DNA of 64,000 bases from Rummeliibacillus stabekisii. GTDB lineage: Bacteria > Bacillota > Bacilli > Bacillales_A > Planococcaceae. The number at the start of each line of letters is the position of its first letter. Positions within the stretch are counted from its first letter, which is position 1. Below the pieces are notes generated by a model, which saw nothing but the letters and a program-made list of their open reading frames with translations, was not told the DNA's origin and made no database searches. The position numbers and the translations under genes are program-made. Positions 27,892-37,500 of this stretch are shown one piece after another. Location of the stretch: positions 248,001 through 312,000 of the forward strand of contig NZ_BJVD01000001.1 of NCBI RefSeq assembly GCF_007988965.1, read 5' to 3'.

Positions 27892-28266
27892 CTAAAATCT
27901 TTTGGCATCTAGTCTGCGATCCAACAAATTAAATTCAATCACCATCTCATTATAAGAAGTGAAGGTTGCTTCATAAATAGAATCTACTAAAGAAATATCC
28001 ATTGTTTCATCAAAGTTTGTACTAACTACCTGGAAGGTATCTCTAAAAGCTTCCATATTCTCTTGGAAAGCCTTAATTTCACCCATCTCTTGTATAGTTG
28101 GATCAGTAAATGTATATACGCCAAAAGAATGTTGGTTCGCACAAAATTTTTCAAACGCATCAAATCTAGCTTTTCCTTTTTTCTTGGCGAGACGTTTTAA
28201 TTCCTTCATGCTTTTTAAAACATTTTCACCCTGTTCAGCCAGTAAGGTATTGATTGTTGAATTCAT
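27892..28266 (-). CDS. Helical protein of unknown function
   Basis: A 124-residue soluble, mostly helical protein rich in Lys near the N-terminus (KELKRLAKKKGKARFDAFEKF). No family or catalytic motif recognised. It precedes the deoxyinosine glycosylase gene by 16 bases on the same strand, so co-transcription is likely, but whether it has any repair role is unknown. AAGGGC stands upstream of the ATG. Confidence 0.6.
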   Translation of the reverse strand: MNSTINTLLAEQGENVLKSMKELKRLAKKKGKARFDAFEKFCANQHSFGVYTFTDPTIQEMGEIKAFQENMEAFRDTFQVVSTNFDETMDISLVDSIYEATFTSYNEMVIEFNLLDRRLDAKRF

Positions 28267-28447
28267 AAAATAACGGCCCTTCTATTTAAATATTTTTGCT
28301 TACTTTTATCATATCATAGCGAGGATTTTTTCACATATGAGCTGTTTGATTCCACTAAATAGTGTATTAAAAAGTAATTCTTTAGCCTGAATGCCTAATC
28401 TATTTTCTTTAACTAAAGAATTGTCGATAAAAATCGAATTAGTAGTA

Positions 28448-28477
28448 TTGACTACATTTATCAATCTAGTTTATAGT
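28448..28477 (+). promoter_or_regulatory. Candidate sigma-A promoter of the dCache chemoreceptor
   Basis: TTGACT (28448-28453) and TATAGT (28472-28477) are 18 bases apart, about 58 bases before the start codon. Confidence 0.5.
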
Positions 28478-28534
28478 AATAAAGTTGTTTAATAACTACA
28501 TTACAGAAAAATTTTACTAAGGCAGGAGATAAAA

Positions 28535-30595
28535 TTGAAAAAAAGCAAGTTAGCGCTTTCATGGCTGAAAAAAAGTATTTCAACCAAATTGTCACTTTCA
28601 CTGCTAGTTGCCATCATCATTGTTTTTTCAGTAACTGGCGTGATGAATTATACCTATACGAAATCTCTTCTTATACACGATATTGAAGAAGAACTTTCAA
28701 CAAAAAGTAATGCCACTGCAGAGTCCGTTAATAGCATGTTTTCTGAAAAACAAGCGATTGTCCGGCAAATTGCTGCAAACCAAGAAATTACGGACTATTT
28801 ACATACTACTCATTCACGTAACGAGGCTAGAACAGATTCTCATTATAAAACGGTTATGCAATCACTTGACAGGATACCTAAAGCTGATGAGTCTATTGCT
28901 ATGGTATGGGTTGCCAGTATCGATGGGAACTTCTTAATAGGGAACAACAATTTATTGCAGGATAAGAGTTTTGATATTAAAACTCGGCCGTGGTATCAGC
29001 CTGCTTTAGCAGATGATGATGTTTATTTTACTGAACCTTATATGGACCAAGTGTTTGGCAAGGTTATTTTAAGTGCCATTAAACAAATAAAAGATGGCAA
29101 TAAAACGTTAGGATTTGTTGCAATTGATTTGTTTTTAGATGATCTACCTGGAATTATGCAGTCATATAAACTAGGTAAAGGTGGCTATTCATTTTTACTA
29201 GATAATAATGGAACCATTTTGTATCATCCTGATAAAAAATTAATCTTAGAAAAGAAATTGTCTGATTTAACAGGCGATATGGGTAAAATCGGACAAAAAA
29301 TGGTAACTGGAAAAGAAGGTCTACAATTAGCTTCAGTTAAAGGCCAGAAACAATATGTCGGTTACTCCCAGGTACCAGCTACAGGCTGGTCAGTAGGTAC
29401 GTCTATACCTCAAAAAATAGCACTTGCTAGTCTAGATGAGTATGTTAAAAAGATGATTTTATTCTTTGCAATCGGCGGCTTGCTTCTTATATTAATAGTC
29501 TATTTGCTTTCTAAAAAAATGCTTCAATCAATACCGTATATGTCCAAAGTTATTAAAGTGCTAGCAACTGGAGATTTGACACCTAGATTGAAAGTACAAT
29601 CAAGCGATGAGCTTGGACAAATGGCAACAGATATTAATCTTATGATTGATTCATTTGCTGACACTATTAATCAAGTGAACGACTCTGTGGGACAATTAGC
29701 CGCTTCATCAGAAGAATTGACTGCTATCTCAGATGAAACCGTGAAGTTTTCAAATGAAGTAGCTTCTTCGACTCAGCAAATTGTAAAAGGTTCTGAACAA
29801 CAAATTGAGGGTGCAGACCAAACATCCTACTCAATGGAAGAAATGGCTAACGGCGTTCAGCGAGTTGCAGAGTCAACAACAAATGTTTCTGAACAGACAA
29901 ACATGTCAGCAAATGAAGCAACAGAAGGCTATAATAATATCCAACATGCCATGGACCAAATGGAACAAATTAGAAACTCAGTTGGTGATGCTTCAAGCGA
30001 GATCCAAAAGTTAGAAGTGTATTCGAAAAATATTGATGAAATGGTATCAGGTATCACCAATATTGCCTCACAAACACAATTGTTATCTTTAAATGCTTCA
30101 ATAGAAGCCGCTCGAGCAGGCGAACACGGTAAAGGATTTGCAGTAGTGGCTGCAGAGGTGAAAAAATTATCTGCAGAATCACAGGAATTCTCCTCTCATA
30201 TCGCTGCTATCATTCAAAAAGTGCAATCGTCTACAGCGGCTGCTGCCAAGTTAATGAATAAAGGCGTAGGAGATGTCGATGAAGGCTCTGCTATTCTTAA
30301 TACAGCGGGAAGTTCATTTAAACAGATGACAAATGCATTCCAAACTATAGCGGACCAAGTTTCTGAAGTTTCAGCTGCAGCAGAAGAAATTTCTGCCGGC
30401 ACAGAAGAAGTTTCAGCTGCTATGAATGATATTTCATCAGTAACCCGCAATACCTTTGAACATACTAAAGGCATTGCAAGCGCGGCAGAGCAGCAATCTG
30501 TCTTTATGGAAGAAATCTCTTCTTCAGCCAAGACTCTTAGTGAAATGGCAGAAGATTTACAAACAGCATTAGCTAAATTTAAAACTAATCAATAA
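28535..30595 (+). CDS. Methyl-accepting chemotaxis protein, dCache sensor
   Basis: Chemoreceptor of 686 residues. TM1 is at about 18-40, an extracytoplasmic double-Cache sensor spans about 45-305 (IKTRPWYQPAL and FTEPYMDQVFGKVILS are typical Cache strands), TM2 at about 308-330, then HAMP and the methyl-accepting domain with the tip ASQTQLLSLNASIEAARAGE. dCache receptors commonly bind amino acids or other small ligands. The start is TTG with AGGAGA upstream. A hairpin terminator follows. Confidence 0.93.
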   Translation: MKKSKLALSWLKKSISTKLSLSLLVAIIIVFSVTGVMNYTYTKSLLIHDIEEELSTKSNATAESVNSMFSEKQAIVRQIAANQEITDYLHTTHSRNEARTDSHYKTVMQSLDRIPKADESIAMVWVASIDGNFLIGNNNLLQDKSFDIKTRPWYQPALADDDVYFTEPYMDQVFGKVILSAIKQIKDGNKTLGFVAIDLFLDDLPGIMQSYKLGKGGYSFLLDNNGTILYHPDKKLILEKKLSDLTGDMGKIGQKMVTGKEGLQLASVKGQKQYVGYSQVPATGWSVGTSIPQKIALASLDEYVKKMILFFAIGGLLLILIVYLLSKKMLQSIPYMSKVIKVLATGDLTPRLKVQSSDELGQMATDINLMIDSFADTINQVNDSVGQLAASSEELTAISDETVKFSNEVASSTQQIVKGSEQQIEGADQTSYSMEEMANGVQRVAESTTNVSEQTNMSANEATEGYNNIQHAMDQMEQIRNSVGDASSEIQKLEVYSKNIDEMVSGITNIASQTQLLSLNASIEAARAGEHGKGFAVVAAEVKKLSAESQEFSSHIAAIIQKVQSSTAAAAKLMNKGVGDVDEGSAILNTAGSSFKQMTNAFQTIADQVSEVSAAAEEISAGTEEVSAAMNDISSVTRNTFEHTKGIASAAEQQSVFMEEISSSAKTLSEMAEDLQTALAKFKTNQ

Positions 30596-30598
30596 AAT

Positions 30599-30650
30599 TA
30601 AAAAGCAAAAATATGAGGAGCATTGCTCTATCATGTCTTTGCTTTTTTTC
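30599..30650 (+). terminator. Terminator of the chemoreceptor gene
   Basis: AAAAAGCAAA pairs with TTTGCTTTTT, with further pairing inside (ATGA/TCAT and GAGCA/TGCTC), then a T-run. Confidence 0.75.
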
Positions 30651-30825
30651 TCTTTAATTTCTTCAATTTCTGTTAGCTCCTTTTTGTTTTTATTTTAAAT
30701 AGACTAGCGAGGTTTATCTTTTTAAAAAAATTCAAGTAATAACAATATTATTGGCTATACCCCATCCTTTTCATCATAAAATCATGTATAATATCGTTAG
30801 CATAGAGAAAAAGAGGCGATCAATT

Positions 30826-32127
30826 TTGCATAGTTTAGCAAAAGAATTAAATGAAAAAATTCAATCAGAAAATCCATTTGTATTTGAGATGCTATCGGAT
30901 CTAGGAAAAGCATTATACTATCCAAAAGAAGGAATCCTAAGCCAATCAGCCGAAGCTGGGAAAAAGGCTCATAAATTTAATGCGACTATCGGAACTGCTC
31001 TTGAGAATGGACAGCCGATGCATTTAAACGTAATTCAAGAAACTTTATCCGCTTATAAGCCTTCTGACCTTTATCCTTATGCCCCACCTGCTGGCAAACC
31101 TCAACTTCGTGCAGAATGGCGTAAAAAAATGCTAGTGGAAAATCCTTCATTAGAAGGTAAATCCTTTGGTAATCCAATTGTGACGAATGCATTGACACAT
31201 GGTTTGAGCACTGTTGCTGATTTATTTGCAGATCAAGGCGATGCGCTTATTATCCCTGATAAAAACTGGGAAAACTATGATATGGTATTTGGTATTCGAC
31301 GCCATACAAATACTGTCACTTACCCTTTATATAATAACGAAAATAAATTTAATGCAGATGGATTGTACGATGCGATTATGGCGCAAAAAGAGAAAGGCAA
31401 AGCCATTGTCTTATTGAATTTCCCAAACAATCCAACAGGCTATACACCTCTAAAAGATGAAGGCGATGCGATTGTGGATGCTATCCATAAAGCAGCAGAT
31501 GCTGGTATCAATGTTGTAGTTGTTACAGATGACGCATACTTCTCCCTTTTCTTTGAGGATTCTTTACATGAGTCTTTATTTGGTGCATTGAGCAATTTGC
31601 ATGAACGCGTCCTAGCAATTAAAGTAGATGGCGCTACAAAAGAAGAATACATTTGGGGATTCCGAGTTGGTTTTATCACTTACGGAAATAAAAGCGAAGC
31701 AATCCTAGCTGCTTTAGAAGATAAAACAATGGGGATCATCCGTGCAACAATTTCAAGCGGTTCGCACCCTTCTCAAACATTCTTGCTTCATGCATTACAA
31801 AGTCCAGAATTTGAAGCGCAAAAACAAGAGAAATTTGATATCATGAAAGCCCGCGCCAACCGTGTGAAGGAAGTCTTAAATAATAGCAAATTTAACGCTG
31901 TATGGGATTACTATCCATTCAATTCTGGCTATTTCATGTGCTTGAATTTAAAATCTGTTGATGCGGATACACTCCGCTTACATTTGTTAGACCGCTATGG
32001 TGTAGGCACAATCGCACTTAGCGAAACAGATTTGCGCGTTGCATTCTCATGCATTGAGGAAGAAAATATTGAAGAATTATATGAATGCATCTATCAAGGA
32101 ATTAAAGATTTAGAAGCGACTAAATAA
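30826..32127 (+). CDS. PLP-dependent aminotransferase, class I/II
   Basis: Fold-type I aminotransferase of 433 residues. Substrate-binding and PLP motifs are clear: NFPNNPTGYTP near the middle, VVTDDAYFS with the pyridine-binding aspartate, the Schiff-base lysine in VDGATKEEYIWGFRVGF, and the C-terminal LRVAFS arginine. The start is taken as TTG 30826 because GAGGCG lies upstream at good spacing; the frame is open to 30751. A TATAAT is present at 30787-30792. Substrate unknown; it is not in an operon. Confidence 0.85.
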   Translation: MHSLAKELNEKIQSENPFVFEMLSDLGKALYYPKEGILSQSAEAGKKAHKFNATIGTALENGQPMHLNVIQETLSAYKPSDLYPYAPPAGKPQLRAEWRKKMLVENPSLEGKSFGNPIVTNALTHGLSTVADLFADQGDALIIPDKNWENYDMVFGIRRHTNTVTYPLYNNENKFNADGLYDAIMAQKEKGKAIVLLNFPNNPTGYTPLKDEGDAIVDAIHKAADAGINVVVVTDDAYFSLFFEDSLHESLFGALSNLHERVLAIKVDGATKEEYIWGFRVGFITYGNKSEAILAALEDKTMGIIRATISSGSHPSQTFLLHALQSPEFEAQKQEKFDIMKARANRVKEVLNNSKFNAVWDYYPFNSGYFMCLNLKSVDADTLRLHLLDRYGVGTIALSETDLRVAFSCIEEENIEELYECIYQGIKDLEATK

Positions 32128-32150
32128 TTTAAAGAAGAAAAACCAAAATA

Positions 32151-32196
32151 AAAAACCGAGCTTCATGTGATAAAAATTCACATATGCTCGGTTTTT
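32151..32196. terminator. Bidirectional terminator
   Basis: AAAAACCGAGC and GCTCGGTTTTT enclose an inner stem ATGTGA/TCACAT. Serves the aminotransferase gene and possibly the symporter gene. Confidence 0.85.
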
Positions 32197-32339
32197 CTTT
32201 TTATTTTATTATAATTAAATCCAATCATAATAGAGAACTTAATTTAGTACTCCGCTGTCGATGCGATTACCAATCTTAGAAGGAATTCTTCACTTTTAAA
32301 ATTGATTTTGAGAATGGCTAATCTTAAAAACTACCATTT

Positions 32340-33593
32340 TTATTGAGCTTGCTGCAATTGAGTTTCATTTACAGCACTCTCTTCTACTAAATTACTTTCT
32401 GTATTAGCAACGTACATTGCGCACACGGCATCTCCTGTGACGTTTACAGCTGTACGGGCCATATCTAGAATTCGGTCAATACCAATAATGAGAGCAATCC
32501 CCTCTACCGGCAATGAAACTGCATTTAACACCATTGCCAACATAATTAAGCCTGCTCCAGGAACAGCAGCTGTACCAATACTTGCCAAAACTGCAATGAT
32601 AACAACAGTAGCTAATTGCATAATTGTTAATTCCACCCCGAATACTTGTGCGATAAAGACAGTTGCTACTCCTTGCATAATAGCAGTTCCGTCCATATTG
32701 ACAGTTGCTCCAAGTGGCTGAACAAAACTTGAAATCGATTTAGGTACACCTAATTTCTTCTGTGCAATATCCATTGCAAGCGGCAAAGTGGCTCCACTAC
32801 TTGATGTACTAAATGCGACAGTCATTGCTGGGAAAAAATCTTTGACAAATTGAATCGGATTCCTCTTCGCCATAAATTTTACCGCTCCACCATAGACGAA
32901 AATAAAGTGCACAATCAACCCTAAAATAACAACAATCATATAAAGGCCCATTGCTTTAATTGCATCAAATCCTTGTTTACCAATGGCCGACGCAATCAGG
33001 CCAAAAGTACCGAACGGAGCAAATTTCATCACTAAAGTCACTAAGTACATCATGATTTCATTACCTTCATCGATAACCTTCCATGCAGTCTTTACCCGGT
33101 CGCCTAAGAACGCCAGGGCAATACCGATAAAAACAGAGAAGAATATGATTTGAAGCATATTGGCTTCCACAAATGCTAGAACAGGATTTGAAGGAATAAT
33201 GTTTAATAATGTATCAGTTACTGCAGGAGCTTCATTTGTTTCGTATTGAAGCCCATCTGTTGCAAAAGTTCCGACAGTTCCTGGTTTTATAACTGAAGCC
33301 AACACAATTGCAATAATAATAGCAATCGCCGTTGTCGTTAAGAAAAAGACAATTGCCTTTACGCCAATTTTCCCAAGTTTCTTTGGATCACCAATATTTG
33401 CCGTCCCGAGTGCAATAGAAAAGAATACAAGTGGAACAACAAGCATTTTAATTAAATTAATGAAGATCGTTCCAAGTGGGGAAAAGAAATACTGATCAAC
33501 TTTAGGGAAAATGGATGGTGCTGCAAAATTCATCACTAAACCGACAACTGCGCCGACAATTAACGCGATTAAAATATTTCTAGCCAACTTCAT
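32340..33593 (-). CDS. Proton/sodium-glutamate (dicarboxylate) symporter
   Basis: DAACS-family secondary transporter of 417 residues with eight membrane helices and two re-entrant loops. The serine-rich loop AFSTSSSGATLPLAM and the NMDGTA motif (VNMDGTAIMQG) that bind cation and substrate are intact. Close to B. subtilis GltT/GltP; glutamate or aspartate is the likely substrate. A TTTACA-18-TATAAT promoter lies upstream. Confidence 0.9.
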   Translation of the reverse strand: MKLARNILIALIVGAVVGLVMNFAAPSIFPKVDQYFFSPLGTIFINLIKMLVVPLVFFSIALGTANIGDPKKLGKIGVKAIVFFLTTTAIAIIIAIVLASVIKPGTVGTFATDGLQYETNEAPAVTDTLLNIIPSNPVLAFVEANMLQIIFFSVFIGIALAFLGDRVKTAWKVIDEGNEIMMYLVTLVMKFAPFGTFGLIASAIGKQGFDAIKAMGLYMIVVILGLIVHFIFVYGGAVKFMAKRNPIQFVKDFFPAMTVAFSTSSSGATLPLAMDIAQKKLGVPKSISSFVQPLGATVNMDGTAIMQGVATVFIAQVFGVELTIMQLATVVIIAVLASIGTAAVPGAGLIMLAMVLNAVSLPVEGIALIIGIDRILDMARTAVNVTGDAVCAMYVANTESNLVEESAVNETQLQQAQ

Positions 33594-33644
33594 CGTAACG
33601 CCTCCTTTTTATAGAATATTCTAATATATTGAAATATTAATAAA

Positions 33645-33674
33645 ATTATATATCATTACATCGAATTTTGTAAA
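33645..33674 (-). promoter_or_regulatory. Candidate promoter of the symporter gene
   Basis: Minus-strand TTTACA (33674-33669) and TATAAT (33650-33645) are 18 bases apart, about 50 bases before the start codon. Confidence 0.55.
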
Positions 33675-33736
33675 CAAAAATCCAAATTTTATAATCATAT
33701 TCTATAAAAGGATATATATTACATTCACTCAACTTC

Positions 33737-34735
33737 TTATAAGAGCTTTAGTTTTTCTCTTGCTTCTTGATCTCCTTGTAAGGCTGCTTTTTGGTACCAA
33801 TATTTTGCTTTCTTAAAATTAACTTGTGTACCAATCCCTGCTTCGTAGCAAAAACCAAGATTGAACTCCCCATCTACATCTTGTTGATCTGCCGCAAGCT
33901 GATACCAGCGCATCGCTTCTACCCCATCGCCATTTTGAAATGCCTCATGTCCTAGACGATTAGCAGCAAATACATCCCCTGCTAGCGCTGATTGTGTAAA
34001 CCAATGGTGCGATTTGGTTTTATCTAGATCGACACCCACCCCATTTTCGTACATATAACCAAGCGTATACATCGCCTCTGCAACGCCTCTATCTGCAGCA
34101 ATTGAAAAAAGTTCAAATGCGCGCTGTTCATCTTTTTCAACAAACTCTCCTCGTAAATACATATCTGCATAGTTATTCATTGCATCAGCATGTCCTTTTA
34201 AAGCCGCTTCTTTATAAGCAAGGTATGCCTTCTCCCAGTCTTCTCTTACAACCACTCCATCATAATAAAAATTGCCTAGCCAATAGATCGCATCCAGATT
34301 TCCTGCAGCTGCAGCTTGTTCATACCATACAAATGCCCAATCATCATGGCCAATAGTTTTATAGATTTGACCAAGTAATAATTGTGATACAGAGTCTCCT
34401 TTCATGGCTTTTTGATATAGATGATTTGCTTCCTGTAATTCTTTTGCATTCCAATAGCTGTTTGTTTCAGTTATTTTTTGCTCAAGAAATGCCTCTAACA
34501 ATAAAAGAAAATCACGATGTATAATTTCACAATATTTTCTATCGTATACAGTCAGTTGCTTGAACTGTCGGAAGAGCAATATGTAGTTGTTATCGAGACC
34601 TTCCTCTTTGAAAAATGCTAATATCTCTTTTAACTCATTAAGTGAGCATTCTTTCAATTCTATTTGTGAAATATTGTTAAGGATAGTTTGGTATTCTTTT
34701 ATTTCAATTAGCTGTTTCAATTTTTCTGTATTCAT
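33737..34735 (-). CDS. Sel1-repeat protein
   Basis: A 332-residue protein with an N-terminal helical region of about 115 residues followed by five or so Sel1-like repeats (pattern A...LG..Y..G......A..WY..AA..G), roughly 117-330. Sel1 repeats are protein-interaction solenoids; no enzymatic motif is present and no signal peptide, so it should act in the cytosol. The partner is unknown. AGGAGA precedes the ATG. Confidence 0.82.
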   Translation of the reverse strand: MNTEKLKQLIEIKEYQTILNNISQIELKECSLNELKEILAFFKEEGLDNNYILLFRQFKQLTVYDRKYCEIIHRDFLLLLEAFLEQKITETNSYWNAKELQEANHLYQKAMKGDSVSQLLLGQIYKTIGHDDWAFVWYEQAAAAGNLDAIYWLGNFYYDGVVVREDWEKAYLAYKEAALKGHADAMNNYADMYLRGEFVEKDEQRAFELFSIAADRGVAEAMYTLGYMYENGVGVDLDKTKSHHWFTQSALAGDVFAANRLGHEAFQNGDGVEAMRWYQLAADQQDVDGEFNLGFCYEAGIGTQVNFKKAKYWYQKAALQGDQEAREKLKLL

Positions 34736-34769
34736 TTGGGGATTGTTCTCCTTTTTATTTACATAGTAA

Positions 34770-34804
34770 AAGGCTACGCAAGAATTCCATACTCACATAG
34801 CCTT
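34770..34804 (-). terminator. Probable terminator of the Pro-rich protein gene
   Basis: AAGGCTA and TAGCCTT form a 7-base-pair stem with a 21-base loop, followed by TTTT on the minus strand. Weak. Confidence 0.45.
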
Positions 34805-34858
34805 ACCCCTTATTTGAGCTTCTATTACTAATATTAAGAACTAAGTATCTTCCGCTGT

Positions 34859-35080
34859 TTAAAATTTTTTGAACAATGGAAGCCACGGTTTTTGGCCTTG
34901 AGTTTGTTGTTGCTGCTCCATAGGTGATTCAACTGGTACTTCATCTTGTGTTAATGCTTTTGTAGCATTTGGCTTAAATGGAGGCGGCCCCATTGTTGTC
35001 TGCACTGCTTTAATGAGCGGCGGAGGGGGTACATCTGTAACATTCTTATATTCTTCGCCATTAAAGGGTGTCATAGCCAA
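34859..35080 (-). CDS. Proline-rich small protein of unknown function
   Basis: About 73 residues beginning (from TTG 35080) with AMTPFNGEEYKN, then PPPPLIKA, GPPPFKP and a QQQQTQGQ stretch. No family recognised; low complexity suggests an extended or disordered protein. AGGAGG lies seven bases before the TTG; the frame is open further to 35155. It sits between the Sel1 gene and the GNAT-aminotransferase gene, all leftward. Confidence 0.6.
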   Translation of the reverse strand: MAMTPFNGEEYKNVTDVPPPPLIKAVQTTMGPPPFKPNATKALTQDEVPVESPMEQQQQTQGQKPWLPLFKKF

Positions 35081-35216
35081 TCCAATCCCTCCTTTCTTCA
35101 TACCATAATATATGAATGAAAGGAGTAGGGATTCTTGGCGACCGCCCGGCAGCATGTATGGATCTGATAAATGAAAAATAAAATTGATTGTGGTATTACA
35201 ATTTGTTTAACTTTTT

Positions 35217-36773
35217 TTAATCACTTGTTTGTAGAACTAACGAAGTATTTATATATTGATCAAAAAATTGAATAAAATTTTCAAAAGCTACTTCAAAATC
35301 TGGTCCTATGGTGGAGATTTGAAAGATATGCTTCTCCTTCAAGTATACACTTTCACCATGTAAAAAGAATCCGTTTAATTTAGCATCATCACAAAAGTTT
35401 TGAAGAGAATTAGGAAAAACAAAAGACATAATGGTCGGATAATTTGAAGAAACACATATTTTATAACGAGATATACTGGAATCCTCTACACTATCTAAGC
35501 GATTCTTCAATATTTTATATCGTTCTGGATATTCCTTTAATGCCTCGACTGTATTAGATACGAGGAATGCTGGAATTGTAAATGGGATTGGATGGTAAAA
35601 ATAATGTGCTAAATTTAAATAAAGTGGCGCATTGTTAGTTTGTGGTACTTGATTTAAAAATACAAAGGAAAGGCCACTTAATGCTCCGAGTGCTTTCCCG
35701 CTGACAGCAGATGCCATATAGAGCCCTCTCATTGAAAAAGCTAAAGCACCAAATGTGCTAATACAATCTACACATACCTTTACTTGGTATTGTTCCGCTA
35801 ATCTCGTGATTGCTTGGAGATTATTGCATTCACCTGTAGATGTCTCACCATGTACAAGGGCTATCCACCGATACTCACCTGTTTTAAACATTTCTTCAAT
35901 TTCCGCTAGTTGAAATGTCTCACCCCATTGATATAAACAACTATGAAACTGTAAATCCCAGTGTCTTGCTTGCCTGATGAGACGTTCTCCAAATTCTCCA
36001 TTTGAAAGAATGATACCCTTTTGTTGTTGGAAGTCAGCTTTCATTTGTCCAAGCATTGCTTCATTTGCTAATGTTCCAGAACCGACAATTGTTGTAACAA
36101 ATTTCGCTTGTGCTTCTTGTAAAAGCCGATCCAATAACTCTTGATAAAGATTCTTAAAATTCCCCGACCTATGAGACAAGCTAGTATTGGTCAAAGTGCT
36201 TGTTTGTAAAACTGGACCAGGATAAAAATAATGTTGCTTTAAACGAATTTTTTCAGCCATTTGAGCACAATTTTTTCGAGTTAAAATCATAGGAATAAAT
36301 TTCGCTTGTGATGTTCCGACTTCAGAACCAAAAGGTGTAAAACCTAAGTGCTTATACAGCTTCTCTTCCTTTGTAAAACCTGAAATTATAGCTCCAGAAT
36401 AATTTCTTTCATATACGTACGTATAAATAGCTTTTGCTAACTGTCTGAATACACGGCCGTTCCTAAATTGTTTTTTCACTGCTAATAAGCGAATTTCACA
36501 AAGTTTTTCATAGTCACTGCTATCTAAATAATCTTCCACATTCCCTATTTTCTCATCTAATGAAAATGGACGTTGATCCCGAAAAGCGAGCATACCTACA
36601 ATATCGTTATTTCGATATACTAATATATATGTATTTTCATTATGAAAGCGATCTTGTAATTTTCCATCTTCATTTGGCGAATGCTGAGCGATTTCTTCTA
36701 CAAAAGTTTGATAATTAAACCGTGCAATTTCATCGAATTCTTTATCTGTTCGTGCTATTTTGCAATAATACAT
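35217..36773 (-). CDS. GNAT acyltransferase-aminotransferase class V fusion
   Basis: A 518-residue two-domain protein. Residues 1-165 look like a GNAT/acyl-homoserine-lactone-synthase-like N-acyltransferase (RFNYQTFVEEI, PFSLDEKIGN, EIRLLAVKKQFRNGRVFRQL). Residues 180-510 are a class V PLP enzyme of the alanine-glyoxylate/2-aminoethylphosphonate transaminase group: PGP at 185-187, HRS 201-203, phosphate-binding GSGTLANEAM 231-240, HGETSTG 308-314, Asp336 and probable Schiff-base Lys360 in SGKALG. The gene follows the plsY paralogue by two bases, so they are one unit. The reaction is unknown; acylation of an amino product formed by the aminotransferase is inferred. Confidence 0.82.
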   Translation of the reverse strand: MYYCKIARTDKEFDEIARFNYQTFVEEIAQHSPNEDGKLQDRFHNENTYILVYRNNDIVGMLAFRDQRPFSLDEKIGNVEDYLDSSDYEKLCEIRLLAVKKQFRNGRVFRQLAKAIYTYVYERNYSGAIISGFTKEEKLYKHLGFTPFGSEVGTSQAKFIPMILTRKNCAQMAEKIRLKQHYFYPGPVLQTSTLTNTSLSHRSGNFKNLYQELLDRLLQEAQAKFVTTIVGSGTLANEAMLGQMKADFQQQKGIILSNGEFGERLIRQARHWDLQFHSCLYQWGETFQLAEIEEMFKTGEYRWIALVHGETSTGECNNLQAITRLAEQYQVKVCVDCISTFGALAFSMRGLYMASAVSGKALGALSGLSFVFLNQVPQTNNAPLYLNLAHYFYHPIPFTIPAFLVSNTVEALKEYPERYKILKNRLDSVEDSSISRYKICVSSNYPTIMSFVFPNSLQNFCDDAKLNGFFLHGESVYLKEKHIFQISTIGPDFEVAFENFIQFFDQYINTSLVLQTSD

Positions 36774-36775
36774 GA

Positions 36776-37327
36776 TTAGCTCACTCTTTCCCTAAGATTT
36801 TTGCGGTGCTTATATGTAATGAGCAAAAAGCTCAACAATAACGGTGTATAGACAGGTATATGGAAGGTGAGAATAACCAAACTGCAAGCCACAAAACCAA
36901 AAATCATTCCCCTTGTAAGGTTTTTGAAAAATGGCAGAGCGATAGCAGTAGAAGTAGCCAATATCATTAAAAGCATTGGATTCAATACGGCCACACCACC
37001 AATCAATGCTGCTACCCCTTTCCCACCTTTAAAATGGAGCCAAACTGGAAAAAGATGCCCTAAAATACATAGACATACACCACAAGCAATTACAAACTCA
37101 TCAAGCAATAGTATATGACCTATCATGGCTGTTACAGCAGCTTTAGCTGCATCTCCTATAAAAGTATAAAGGAACGCAAGCTTCCCCAATGTTCTGCCAG
37201 CATTCCTTGCTCCTAAATTACCGCTGTTTAGATTAGCCAGTGATACACCATACCATTTGCCGATAAACCATGCTGCCATGATACTTCCTATTAAATAAGA
37301 ACTCAAAAGATAGATAAGTATTATCAT
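36776..37327 (-). CDS. PlsY-like glycerol-3-phosphate acyltransferase paralogue
   Basis: A 183-residue polytopic membrane protein with the PlsY motifs: SGNLGARNAGRTLG (about 36-49, glycerol-phosphate site), HLFPVWLHFKGGKGVA (about 91-106) and a later GFV segment. PlsY uses acyl-phosphate to acylate glycerol 3-phosphate. The essential plsY of Bacillus normally neighbours parE; here it is followed two bases later by the GNAT-aminotransferase gene, so this is probably a specialised paralogue. Whether it still uses glycerol 3-phosphate is unknown. Confidence 0.85.
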   Translation of the reverse strand: MIILIYLLSSYLIGSIMAAWFIGKWYGVSLANLNSGNLGARNAGRTLGKLAFLYTFIGDAAKAAVTAMIGHILLLDEFVIACGVCLCILGHLFPVWLHFKGGKGVAALIGGVAVLNPMLLMILATSTAIALPFFKNLTRGMIFGFVACSLVILTFHIPVYTPLLLSFLLITYKHRKNLRERVS

Positions 37328-37500
37328 TTATTTCAGCAATTACACCTTTAAGGATAGTTGCTTTTTCACCTGCCTTCTAGGTTCTTTTTATATTTATTCG
37401 CTATTAGTACCCTAAACCCTTGCTTTTACAATAAAACTTTCGCAAATTTTTTCTTTTCGCATATGTTGTATATGAGAATGAAAGAGAAGGTGGGGGTTAT

